DNA from: Xanthoparmelia taractica
Taxonomy: Eukaryota > Ascomycota > Lecanoromycetes > Lecanorales > Parmeliaceae
Assembly: GCA_033085395.1 (NCBI GenBank)
Contig: JANQBS010000164.1
Span: 1-64,000, forward strand
Length of the DNA stretch: 64,000 nt
Direction of reading: 5' to 3'
Positions 9,423 through 18,860 of this stretch are shown here, piece by piece. A model generated the notes under the pieces. It was not told the origin of the DNA. It saw only the letters and a list, made by a program, of their open reading frames with translations, and searched no databases. Within the stretch, counting starts at the first letter, position 1. Each line of letters starts with the position of its first letter. The translations under genes were made by a program, and so were the position numbers.

Positions 9423-9718
9423 GTAAGACACTTATTAAAACTATCGCTTAGAAGAATAAATAAATGCACGTCGATTAAATACCTAAATCTCTCGTTATAA
9501 TAAAAGAAATAGCTAAAGAAAAAACGGAGAAGGCCTTAAAGCGAGTTACGCGAGCGAAGGAAATTCAATAAAAAAAGACTAATAAGGTCGTTAAATCTAG
9601 TCTCCGAAAGTTGAATTATAATGTTTAAAAGCTGGTCCATAATAATTAGGCCGTTTTTCTTGATCAGCTGACTGTGAGACGAGATATTCGTAGAATAGGA
9701 GGCGGTTTTTGAATATAT

Positions 9719-9787
9719 GCGTAATTGAATGTAGGGCGCAATTGGATGTAGGACCACTATTCGCTACGCTCATAGTGGGGCCACGGT
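9719..9787 (-). repeat. Right terminal inverted repeat (69 bp)
   Basis: Inverted partner of 7301-7369, followed by TA at 9788-9789. It includes the sequence GAATGTAGGGCGCAATTGG. Confidence 0.92.
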
Positions 9788-10045
9788 TACAATAGCCTGG
9801 GGTAAAACTCTTTATTTTCTCTAGTGCCACAGGCTTGGTGCAACGTGGGAGAGTTGCAGATTGGCACGTGTGAAGTTGACTCGATATTATATTATCTTCA
9901 TCGTTTCTATCACCGATAGATTTGAACAAGTTTAAGGGACACCGATGTCGGAATTTCCACGCATAGCCTATTCAGGCCCATTCGACATACGTCGTGCTAA
10001 AAAATGGCGCAGTGTAAGCGCCAGGACATACGTCAATGCCTAAAA

Positions 10046-10429
10046 GCAGGCCATATCTACGAGGCAAGGTGTAACATAGCAGTTTACCAACAGATGAGCT
10101 GATGGTCTAGAAAAGCCTGGGGGTTTCCTGAAAAGTGGTAAGATGAGAAGTAAGAAATGCCGAGGTGGGTTTGGCTTTTAGGATCCTCAGCGTAGCAATT
10201 CTCTCCATCATGTTGTATTGAGACCAAGGCAGATACCGTGCCGTGTGCTCAAACCTTGCCGCAAATTTACCGCCATGATTTTGCCCATTCTACTCTAATG
10301 CTCATCGACGTACTTCAGCCGTGCAGCATGAGTGCACGCAGGTTCTAGTAGCGAGCAGGAGTATCGATACGTTTCATGGGATAGGGTGTCGGGTCACGAT
10401 ATGGGCGCTGAGGGTTACACTTGCGGCTG
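10046..10429 (+). repeat. Inverted duplication, left arm part A
   Basis: This stretch matches the reverse complement of 16170-16549 over nearly its whole length. Shared blocks include GATGAGCTGATGGTCT, GTAAGATGAGAAGTA, TTAGGATCCTC.GCGTAGCA, CGTACTTCAGCCGT, GCACGCAGGTTCT.GTAGCGA and GGCGCTGAGGG. Identity looks like roughly 70-80% with indels, so the duplication is old. No coding frame is conserved between the arms. Confidence 0.75.
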
Positions 10430-11228
10430 GATTCAGCCGCTGCTTACTGTAAAGGTGTGGTGGATCTTTGTAAGCCAATTGGCCCCCATCCTAGATGGCC
10501 GGTCATGTTTCGGATGATACGATATTCCGGTAGGGATGAATGATTCCGACAGACTTGTGAAAAGGTGGGTATTGTCAGAGAGGCTTTCTGACATGCATGT
10601 TTATGCGGCTTATTCGGAGTGTCTCAGTAGCCATACAATCCTCCCTCATCACATTCATAACGATTATACAGCAATAACTTCAGGCTGACCCTTCTTTCAC
10701 AAAGCCACTTGGTCCATAGGGAAAGGCCTCAAATGGAATGCCACCCTCTCTGTCGGGCTGAGTCAGGCAAACGGAGCAGCTCGGCTCGGATGCAGTACCC
10801 CACTTCTTCCCAGGGAACTCATCCCCTGGCAATCAATCTCCTATAAGGGAAGATGACAATTGGACAAAGTTGTACCCAATCCAAGCAGCAAGACGCAGCG
10901 AGGACGCTGGACATGTCTGAGACACGGGCATGTGTCTGTTAAATGACCGTGCTGAGTCCCAGATCCATCCTAATGCCCGACCCAGCGATTTTCCCTATCC
11001 CGAATACTAGTACTAGCGTCGCAGCCTCTTTTTGCTCCTTTGAGCTTATGGCCGCCTATATGCTTGCGGTCTTACTCCAAAGCATATTCTAGTTAAGAAC
11101 ACGCTGATACGAGGTGAGTTCATTATTCTTCTCTGTCATAAGATTGTAAACCACAAGACTTTTGTGTCCTTCGATTTTGAAGACGACAGAAGCTTTTTGA
11201 CTCAGCCCACTTCCAAAGGTCTCACTTC
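10430..11228. other. Intergenic, upstream of the rhodopsin relic
   Basis: I find no gene. A short palindrome (GCGGCTG/CAGCCGC, 10424-10441) marks the point where homology to the other duplication arm stops. The stretch is part of the 2.6-kb block absent from the right arm. Confidence 0.45.
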
Positions 11229-12750
11229 ATGGACTCGTCGACGCCGTCCTCCCCAGATGTAACGCTTTCAGCTCTTTCCCCCCCATCATTTGTAACAAGC
11301 AGTTTTATCGATCTTTCTATGCACGGTTCCAAGCTTGTCAATACATGCGCAGTCTGCATGACCTTGATGCTCATCTGTGTAACAGTGCGATTCTACACTA
11401 AAATCTATATCACAAAACAATGGGGTTGGGACGACTGTTTGTGTTGATCCACATTCGCATTAATGGCGCTGTATATTTCTAGAGACCTGTATACTAGCTA
11501 CGGTAAGACCCTTGTCATTGTTTAGGGATTGTCTCTCATAGTGCTCGACAAGATCGGCTCCATTAGGTTTGCGGCTACATCGCTGTCCAGTAAGCAAATA
11601 ACTGTGCTGGGCCATCATTTCATCCGCTCACTTCCTGATAGCGTTGGGCGATGGCACTGGTCCACATGAATCGAATAGTCCATTTACAGGTTTCCACTCG
11701 AGTCTTCTAAGAGTGAGATCTTCAGGATCGGTTCTGGCCAATGCCGGAATATTAATTGTTATTATCTAGAAATTCGTCGTCCTTGACCTTCTCTATACCC
11801 CCACTATCTTGATGACGAAATTATCTCTCCTTCTTCTATACCTTCGACTCTTCTGCGCCAACGTCAGATTAAGGTATAGCATTTATGTGAGCATGGGCTT
11901 TCTCTTCCTCTTCTATTGCGGAATGTTTATTGTCAGCGTAATCTTGTCGGTTCCGAAACCTGGAAAGAGTCAGTTGGTAATTATGATTTCAGTCAATATC
12001 GATAAAGCCACACCTTTGGGCATAGTATAAGGTGCTGTAGGTGTGGGTACTGATTTCCTAGTATTCTGTCTCTCGCTATCTGTGATATGGAAACTGCAAC
12101 TCCCGCTGAGAAAGAAGATTGGCGTCTTGGCTATCTTCATGATCGGTCTCCTGTGAGTTAGCTATTACTATTAATCCTTAACCATTACTGACGCCTGGGG
12201 TTTCTAGTGCATGCATTGCGAGCGCTTTTAGTTTCTACTGTCGAGTTAGGCGCGTTACATCGGATCGTAATAGTGAAGTGGCCTGGAAGATAGTATTCGT
12301 TCTTCTCTGGGTGTCAGTATACTTCCTTTAGATCGTCGCTTCTCACTGACTGTTGTTAGCATTGTCGAGTTGACCGTAGGTATCATCTGCAGTTGCCTTA
12401 TTTCGTTTCCTGGATTCTTCCGATATCATCTGCCACTACTCGTGTCCATCTCGTCTTTCTTCACTTCCAGTTTCAAAAGTCTTAACCACTTGAGACTGTT
12501 AAAGCGGTCAAACAACCCCAGCATTACTCCTGGCAGCAAATCTGGCAGCACCAACCCGCTAGGCATAAAAGATATCAAAGTTGCCCTTGGCGCCCGAGTC
12601 GGCCGAATGGGGCGCTTTATAAGTCCAGCGAGCATTATTGCAACGGATCCAGACTGGCTTCTACTCTCCCAAACCACTCACCACTCACCCGCGCACGCTG
12701 ATAATGCACCGGAAGCAACACAGCGTGCGTACTACGAGGAGATAGTATAA
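11229..12750 (+). pseudogene. Fungal rhodopsin-domain (Pth11-like) integral membrane protein, broken
   Basis: Exon-like blocks encode the family's serial helices. They are VCMTLMLICVTVRFYTK..ITKQWGWDD (TM2 and the GWDD loop, 11340-11440); LLYTPTILMTKLSLLLLYLRLF (about 11785-11850); FLFLFYCGMFIVSVIL (11905-11950); DFLVFCLSLSVIWKLQLPLRKKIGVLAIFMIGLL (12050-12150); and IVELTVGIICSCLISFPGFFR (12362-12425). Introns are credible at about 12152-12208 (GTGAGT...TTTCTAG) and about 12310-12359 (GTGTCAG...TGTTAG). Stops interrupt the frame after GWDDCLC (TGA 11445-11447) and within the PLGIV.GAVGVGTD block (TAA 12028-12030, where relatives have Gln). The segment at 11500-11765 is degenerate. The C-terminal Ser/Thr-rich tail ends at 12750. 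It is most likely a pseudogene of the GPCR-like family PF20684. Confidence 0.7.
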
Positions 12751-13064
12751 GTGCAGCATCCCCGAGTACGATATCCGCCGTCCCTCCATGATGACCCTTC
12801 ACAGCTAAGCTGGATCCGGCACGCATCCTACGCCACTATTTTGGCTTCCTAGAAGCGGACGAGCATCCAAAACGAAGGAAGGTAGCGACAATGGCAGTGC
12901 GTCGTGAAAGATGTACCGGCACTCGGATACCACTCGTACGAGTAGAGGCTATTATATATTACGAGCATTCTTCGTGCACATATTTTCATGTCACCTCGTC
13001 AGTCGAAGATAAAGGGCATAGGATTCATTGCTGTGAAAAGAATATGGGATGGGAGAGGGACGAA

Positions 13065-13234
13065 GATGGACCTGCACTCTGGACCCAATTCTGTTTCATG
13101 TCTACCGCTCCGCACTTCTCTTGCTTACACAGATCCCGTCACCTATATAATGAGGGAGAGTCTTTGTTATTTAAGCTCGGTAGTGGTGTCTCCGACGAGC
13201 TCCGCTTTGAACCCTCAGCATTCGGATCCACGTG
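13065..13234 (+). repeat. Inverted duplication, left arm part B
   Basis: Matches the reverse complement of 16031-16169. Shared blocks include ATGGACCT.CACT, CTTCTCTT.C.TACACAGATCCCGTC, TATAATGA.GGA and CCTCAGCATTCGGA.CCACG. In the right arm parts A and B are contiguous; here 2.6 kb separates them. The frame at 12891-13316 that spans it is not conserved. Confidence 0.72.
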
Positions 13235-13607
13235 TTTTGCATGCATAACTAATTCGAAATTGATGGATGAGTACACTCAATTTACAAGGATAAGCGACGT
13301 CCCGATAATAAGGTAGATCGAAAAGTCCACGCTAATCTAGCATCTGCGCCTCCACTTACCAAACCCACCTCACCTTTTTCCACACCTTAGAAGTACCATC
13401 GCAAGCTTCTCTAGAACAAAGAAGTATGCGAGCTTGCGGAGAGACTAATTTAGCGTGGCCGCCTTCCTTTTGATCCAGCCTGACGAATAGCCCCATGAAG
13501 AGCCAGCAGAGGGGGCAGTGCAACTGTTGATGACGCACACCGCCAAAGTTGTCTGCTACAACCAAGAAAGAAAGTAAGAAATACAAAGGATCTTCAAGCC
13601 GGAGTGA

Positions 13608-14142
13608 AATCCGTTGCTGAGGTGTGCGGTGTCTATTCGAAGAAAAGCTCTGAAACCATACAAATTCTCCAATGGAGGTCCCTCAGTTGCTGTTGGTGAG
13701 ATAGCTTGCGTTTCAGGCTGGAACATCATGCACGACGAAAGCAAGTATCCCAAAGCCGATGTATTTGATAGCCTTCGTTTTTTATCAAGAGCTACATCAG
13801 ATAAACAAGGGAGCCCTAGCGAGGAAATGCAAGGCACTGTCTTCACGGACGCCTCCAAAGATTTTCCCATATGGGGACTAGGATCCAGAGTCTGGTAGCT
13901 ACAATCTCCCCCAGTGTCCATGGTCGTGTTCTGACAGAGTCGTTTGCAGTCCAGGTAGAGGGCACGCTGCCCTCGTTATCAAGACGGCTATCGTCCATCT
14001 TTTGACCCATTACGACTTTCGCTTGGAAGATGCAGACGCACCTCATCGATGGTTCTCGGAATCTTGGCAGATGCCGTACGAATCTACAAAGGTGTCATTT
14101 CGGAAGCGAGCAATCTCGTTTCATCCAGCGGTACCTTCCTAG
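13608..14142 (+). pseudogene. Cytochrome P450 C-terminal fragment
   Basis: Only the last quarter of a fungal P450 is present. The first block (13614-13898) carries RKALKPYKFSNGG, WNIMHDESKYPKADVFDSLRF (the PERF-like region) and FTDASKDFPIWGLGSRV leading into the haem loop. The conserved Cys-Pro is found after a frame break (TGTCCATGG, 13915-13923), and the Gly expected next is altered. The rest of the family C-terminus continues in another frame at 13966-14142 (AALVIKTAIVHLLTHYDFRLEDADAPHRW.S.SWQMPYESTKVSFRKRAISF). The pattern resembles P450s of fungal terpenoid clusters, but that is an inference. The N-terminal three quarters, including helix I and the ExxR motif, are absent. Confidence 0.72.
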
Positions 14143-14728
14143 ATCCGTAGAGGTTGAGACGTGGGTCTTATGATAGGGGTAGAAGAAGGATCGGTGGCCA
14201 AGTATCTTGCACTGGAGCAGCCATGCAGAATGCCTAGTCCAGACCTTATGAATGGACCGCTCGTAAGATGACCCTAACTAAGATCAACGTTAGTTTGACG
14301 GTGGTTGCATGTAGCCCTGTGAAGCAGCTATCATGCCGTCAGCTGACATTGCATGTTAAGCCGATATGCCTTTACCTTGTGGTGATGTAACTCAGGCACC
14401 CACAATCTGACTGGCGTAATCCTGTGTTTATCTGCCAGTAGCTTTCGGATAAAGATATAATGTCATGGTGGTGGACCTAGCCTTCTTCCATCCAGCCTCA
14501 GCCCTACATTAGCGCCTGTAACCTTCAAACCCTGTGAACTTTTGGATTTTTATTCATACTTTGACACTCCCAGATCGTTCATGTTCAATTTCCAGACCGT
14601 GACACACAATTTCAATTGCGTACCATTTAGTCAATATTCTCAGGATCAAGCTCGGACGCGCAATAGCCTGCACATTTCATAAAATCGGCTTCGCTCAAAT
14701 TCCCATTCGCTCAATCATTATTATCGCC
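14143..14728. other. Intergenic, upstream of the second dehydrogenase
   Basis: 586 bases between the P450 relic and the frameshifted dehydrogenase. No coding or repeat signal is recognised. It presumably held the promoter of the plus-strand gene. Confidence 0.45.
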
Positions 14729-15888
14729 ATGTGCAATTCGACTGCCGAAACATCCCCAAGAGCACTTGGTCCAGCACTAGTCATTGGTGGATGCGGGTTC
14801 GTGGGTTTCCACGTCGTCAGCGCTTTACTAAAGGATCCTACTTGGGGACCAGTGTCGGTGATCAGTCGGAAGCCGGAAGCCAATCGCTGTGAAGGCGCAA
14901 GCTATTATGCAGGCGATATTGCAACCTAGAGAAGGTCCAGGAACTACTAAATATCATCAAACCTCGCATTATCTTCCACACGGCCGCTCCCCGCGCAGCC
15001 GATCCAGCAGTCATGCCAAGCGACCACCATAAGATCAACGTGGAAGGCACCAAAATTCTACTCGACTGTGCCAAGGAATCTCCAACAGTCAATGCACTTG
15101 TATACACATCATCCACTCTTGTCTTAAAAGGCAGCAAGCACTTCAACACGGACGAGACCGCACCGCTCTGGGAGCAGACCGCGAATACATTGCCATACTT
15201 TAAATCGAAGGCTCTTGCCGATACTATTGTTCGCGAAGCGAGCACTCCGATAGACCATCAAGGTAAAGGTCTACTCACAGCCACACTCCGCCTCTCTTTC
15301 GTGTATGGAGAGCGAGACAACCAATTGATCCCCAACATGCTGAAGACCGTCGAGAGCGGGCAGACGAGAATACAGTTCGGTGACAACAAAGACCTCGTCG
15401 ACCCCGTATATGCTGGAAACGCAGCGATAGCACACCTCCTGGCTGGAGTAAAACTTCTCAACTCCGAGAGCGGGTCTCAAAAGTCGAAAGTCGATGGCGA
15501 GGCGTTTTTAATTACAGACGGAGACTCCGTACCTTTCTGGACCTTTTCTCGAATGATCTGGCGCATTGCAGGGGACAAGACTTCTTCCGATCAACTCTGG
15601 ATTATTCCTGGGTGGCTTGCCCAGTGTGCGGCCCAGGGTATCGACTGGGCCTTCTATCTGTGCAGCTTGGGCAGAGTCCGCCCTCCGCTGAAGATAAGTC
15701 CTCTGTATATTGGATATACGATCAACAATACCACTTACGATATTAGCAAAGCACGTGAACGGTTAGGCTATACCCCAGTCGTCGATAGAGAAGGGCATAT
15801 CAGGAGCTCTGTTACTTGGGAACTGGAGCATTATCCGGAGAAGTATAGAACGCTCTTGATGGGTCGGAGTGCTGAAATGAGGAGTTGA
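14729..15888 (+). pseudogene. 3-beta-HSD-family dehydrogenase with a one-base frameshift
   Basis: A second member of the family at 5885-6952, on the opposite strand. Codons 1-66 from 14729 contain the GGCGFVG nucleotide-binding loop and end at TAG (14927-14929). Homology resumes without loss one frame over (EKVQELLNIIKPRIIFHTAAP...), and the frame is then open to 15888. That part carries YTSS-type VYTSSTL, YFKSK as the YxxxK motif, the FVYGERDNQLIP motif and the C-terminal membrane-associating half. Loss of a single C in a CC(C) run at 14926-14927 would account for the break, so it is either a very young pseudogene or a sequencing error in a homopolymer. The full product would be about 387 residues. 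Apart from this it looks intact. Confidence 0.8.
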
Positions 15889-16030
15889 GTCCAAAATCAT
15901 AGCCACGGCACGAAAAATTATACATGACTGTATGGTCGCCATGAGGTACGAAAAAGTGCGGTCCTTCTAGACCTGCGGCTACAGGAAGGAAGGTTCCGTC
16001 TGCTTCAGATCTTGTATACTGTTTCATGAG

Positions 16031-16549
16031 ACGTGGTTCCGAATGCTGAGGACTCAAACTGAAGCTTGTAGGCCTTCCTTCATTATACAGTAGACGGGAT
16101 CTGTGTAGGTAAGAGAAGTGCAGAGCGATACACATGAAATAGCATTGCGTTCATAGTGTAGGTCCATTTCAGCAGCACGCGTAGCCCTCAGCGCCTATAT
16201 CATGACCCAAATCCTGATCCAATGAGACTTACCGATACTTCTGTTCGCTACCAGAACCTGCGTGCTCTCTTAACTGTACGGCTGAAGTACGTTTATGAGC
16301 CTAGAGTAGCACAGGCGGAATCATGCCGGTATCTTCCTCGGTCTCAAAACGATATATTGGAGAGAGCTGCTACGCCGAGGATCCTTAAGGCGAAATCCTC
16401 TCAGACTTTCCTACTTCTCATCTTACTATATTTTAGAACCTTCGTTCACGCCTTCTCAGACCATCAGCTCATCCGTTAGCAAATTGCTGCAATATACCCG
16501 GCCTCGTAGATAACAGTACTACTATCATCTAGTGGCATGGCCTGCCTTT
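16031..16549 (-). repeat. Inverted duplication, right arm (uninterrupted)
   Basis: On the minus strand this 519-bp block matches 10046-10429 followed directly by 13065-13234. A 25-bp segment near 16512-16536 is absent from the left arm. The arm starts about 140 bp after the stop of the frameshifted dehydrogenase. No conserved reading frame is seen, so it may be non-coding or a very old gene remnant. Confidence 0.72.
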
Positions 16550-17867
16550 GGAGGTGAGGGGAAGGATGTTAGATTTTGTCTTGTCTTTTTGCGCTAGATT
16601 GTTGGGATGATATTGGGGGGATGGGGTTGCGGATTTCTTTTCTTGGTTTTATAGATGAAGTCGCGTAATGGTAGGACTCTCCACAGAGTGTGCACTTCGA
16701 GCTTGTTCTACTTTTTCACGCTCGCTTTTTCCTCAATCTATGCTTAATCACGTTAATAAAAGCACAATATCAAATTTCCGCCTTTTAGAATGCGGTAGCT
16801 GTGGTCCGTAAAGGGATCTAGACAAGTGGGACTAATTCGTCGTTATCAACGACAGATACGGCCGCTCTCCAAGGCCGCCTTCGTCTGCCATGTCTGGGGC
16901 CATGTCCGGGACGAAGATGCACACCAACGAAGACTTGCGACTACTTAAAACCAGATGATAGTGAAAACTGCACAGGGCGGAATCTGACTCCATCGAGGTG
17001 ACCTTGCGGACGGTGAAATTGCCGTACAAATACAAGTCAATTCTAAATCCCAGATTAGCACTCATATGGCGCAATTCTCGGAACGGCGCTGCAGAATGCA
17101 GTCCGATCTTCGACTGTCCTCTTTCCGATACTTTGCAAAAGTAAGCAACGTTGGTTTGATTACTGATCTTGAGTTTAAGGGTTGGATGTAAAAGGAACTG
17201 CGGCGTTTGAATTCGATTAGTGGTATGTCAATCCGTCAGGGGACAGACGGAAAGGATTCGGTCTGAAAGCGGCGAGTTTCCAGAGAAGGCTGTCACAATG
17301 TTGATTGTTTCGGCCAAGTAGCCTTTGTCTTGTTATCACATCGAGCTGCTTCTCGTTTCGTCAATGGAATGTTGGTCAGTTGTGGAGAGATCTATTTAGC
17401 GAATGAGATAGATGGTAAAGCATTGCAGCAAAAATAAGTGACATCTTTTTCCATGCGTGTTACATTTCAATGCCGCAGTAAAAGGGTTCATATTGAATGG
17501 CCCGATTGCTAGATTCTTACTCCGTACACAGGCTCAAACATGATAGCCACACATCACTTCTGACGTCGCATAACTCCATATAAAAGTCTAGTCAAAAGCG
17601 TCTCCAAAGAATGATCGAACAGTCCGTCTATTCCAGATTCAGTATCCGAAGCCCACCAAACACCATCCTTCCCCTTACGCAAAAGAATTCAACCCGGCGT
17701 CGTGGCTGGTGCTGTGGATGGTACAGATGCTTCGAACGGATCGAGAAGTCTCGCCTCTTCTGGGATAGCTGATCCAGCCGCCATCGATGATAAGCTTCTC
17801 GAAGAATTTGATGCTGGAAGTTCAAAGATGTGACTGGTAAGGGGACGTGCTTCAAGTTCGACGGCCT
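16550..17867. other. Intergenic, no gene supported
   Basis: 1.3 kb with G-rich tracts near 16614-16626 and short frames only. Nothing recognised on either strand. Confidence 0.45.
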
Positions 17868-18098
17868 CTAGCGTATATTAGTAAGCAAGCTGGATGACCA
17901 ATCAAGATGGGGATAGTCACGTGACTCTAAATTTGACTCGGCAAGTCGTCCGCTCAGCTGGCTATACAATCTACGCCAGGCTCTTCGACCTTGCCAGACT
18001 GCGAAGGCACTCATTAGTGTAGCAACAATGCCAAAAGCGATGGTGGCGATGGTTTGAGCGTCTGCTGATGCGATTGGTGGAGTCATCTTTGCCAACAA
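17868..18098 (-). CDS. Small single-helix membrane protein, hypothetical
   Basis: A 76-codon frame (72 from the second Met) reads PPIASADAQTIATIAFGIVATLMSAFAVWQGRRAWRRLYSQLSGR near its start. This is one hydrophobic helix (about residues 17-36) bounded by a basic RRAWRR stop-transfer segment, then a polar tail. The shape, and the ADAQTIATI...WQG.RAW phrase, resemble small uncharacterised proteins common in fungal genomes, but I recognise no function. No intron is needed. It may be a genuine short gene or an exon of a longer one. Confidence 0.4.
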   Translation of the reverse strand: MLAKMTPPIASADAQTIATIAFGIVATLMSAFAVWQGRRAWRRLYSQLSGRLAESNLESRDYPHLDWSSSLLTNIR

Positions 18099-18659
18099 TC
18101 AAAGGCCGCTACTAGTCAAGAAGAAAATGCGAGCGAAAAAAATGTGTATATGTAGGAAGTTCAAAGGCAATGCCCTTCTCCGAATTGCGGGCCTTGGCGT
18201 GGCTCTTGGTGCAGGGAGGATAGCTTGGTAGAATTAAGGTGCCCAAGGTCTGATGGAATGGCCCTTTTGTATTTAGTGTTCATTTTCCATCTTTTGGAAG
18301 GAATCGAGACTGATTTGGCGATATCAAAAATGGAGGAAATCTTGAGAGGTTTTGAACTCGTCCCACAATCCCTTGCCCCATCCCTGCTGACACGCCAAGA
18401 CAAGAAATGCGAGTCTGCGCTAAATCAAAGTATCCGAAACTCCTACAATCTTTTATAAGACCGCATCGAATGCCTTATACATATTTTTCTTAGTACAAAA
18501 GTTGTTCCCCTGGCTGAGCACTACAGTTTTTGTCGCAAAATCTTGGCTTCATCTTCATTTTTCACGAAGTTATGCGGTGTTGAAACTTCTTCACATCGAC
18601 ATTCGTTCCTGTCTTGGCGTGCTTGGCAAGATTGCGTGGCCCAATGCTACCCGCAATCA
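18099..18659. other. Intergenic, no gene supported
   Basis: 561 bases between the small membrane protein and a tandem repeat. Short overlapping frames (for example 18225-18458) lack any recognisable feature. Confidence 0.4.
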
Positions 18660-18860
18660 CGAATGCTATTGGTTCGTACGATCGAGCTTGGCATACCTTA
18701 AAGTAGGTTGATCAATACTTCTTTAACGAATGCTATTGGTTCGTTCGATCGAGCTTGGCATACCTTAAAGTAGGTCGATCAATACTTCTTTAACGAATGC
18801 TATTGGTTCGTTCGATCGAGCTTGGCATACCTTAAAGTAGGTTGATCAATACTTCTTTAA
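18660..18860 (+). repeat. Tandem repeat, 3 x 67 bp
   Basis: Three head-to-tail copies start at 18660, 18727 and 18794, each beginning CGAATGCTATTGGTTCGT. They differ at two positions only (GTACG versus GTTCG; GGTTGATC versus GGTCGATC). The copies contain the small palindromes CGATCG and TTGATCAA. The near identity indicates recent expansion. No reading frame runs through all three. Confidence 0.93.

Larger units (their letters stand above)
7301..9787 (+). mobile_element. RIP-degraded Tc1/mariner (pogo/Fot1-like) DNA transposon with nested insertions
   Basis: Perfectly placed 69-bp terminal inverted repeats at 7301-7369 and 9719-9787 begin ACC(A/G)TGGCCCCAC and differ at 2 of 69 positions. 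TA flanks each side (7299-7300 and 9788-9789), the hallmark target of Tc1/mariner elements. The interior is extremely AT-rich, with TTA/TAA-saturated frames, as expected from RIP. Subtracting three later insertions and their duplicated target bases (273, 159 and 159 bp) leaves 1,896 bp, close to the roughly 1.9 kb of Fot1-type elements. Near the right end (9508-9567) the plus strand still encodes a Lys/Arg/Glu-rich helix (AKEKTEKALKRVTRAKEIQ) like the basic C-terminal tail of pogo/Fot1 transposases, which suggests plus orientation. No functional transposase remains. Confidence 0.85.

Noticed and set aside
12891..13316. 141-codon plus-strand ORF as a gene
   Set aside because: It overlaps one part of the inverted duplication, and the frame is not maintained in the other arm, so coding is unlikely.
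13556..13921. 121-codon minus-strand ORF
   Set aside because: It lies exactly opposite a stretch with clear P450 motifs on the plus strand and has none of its own.
18660..18860. CRISPR-like array
   Set aside because: The three 67-bp copies are directly adjacent with no spacers, and the genome is eukaryotic.
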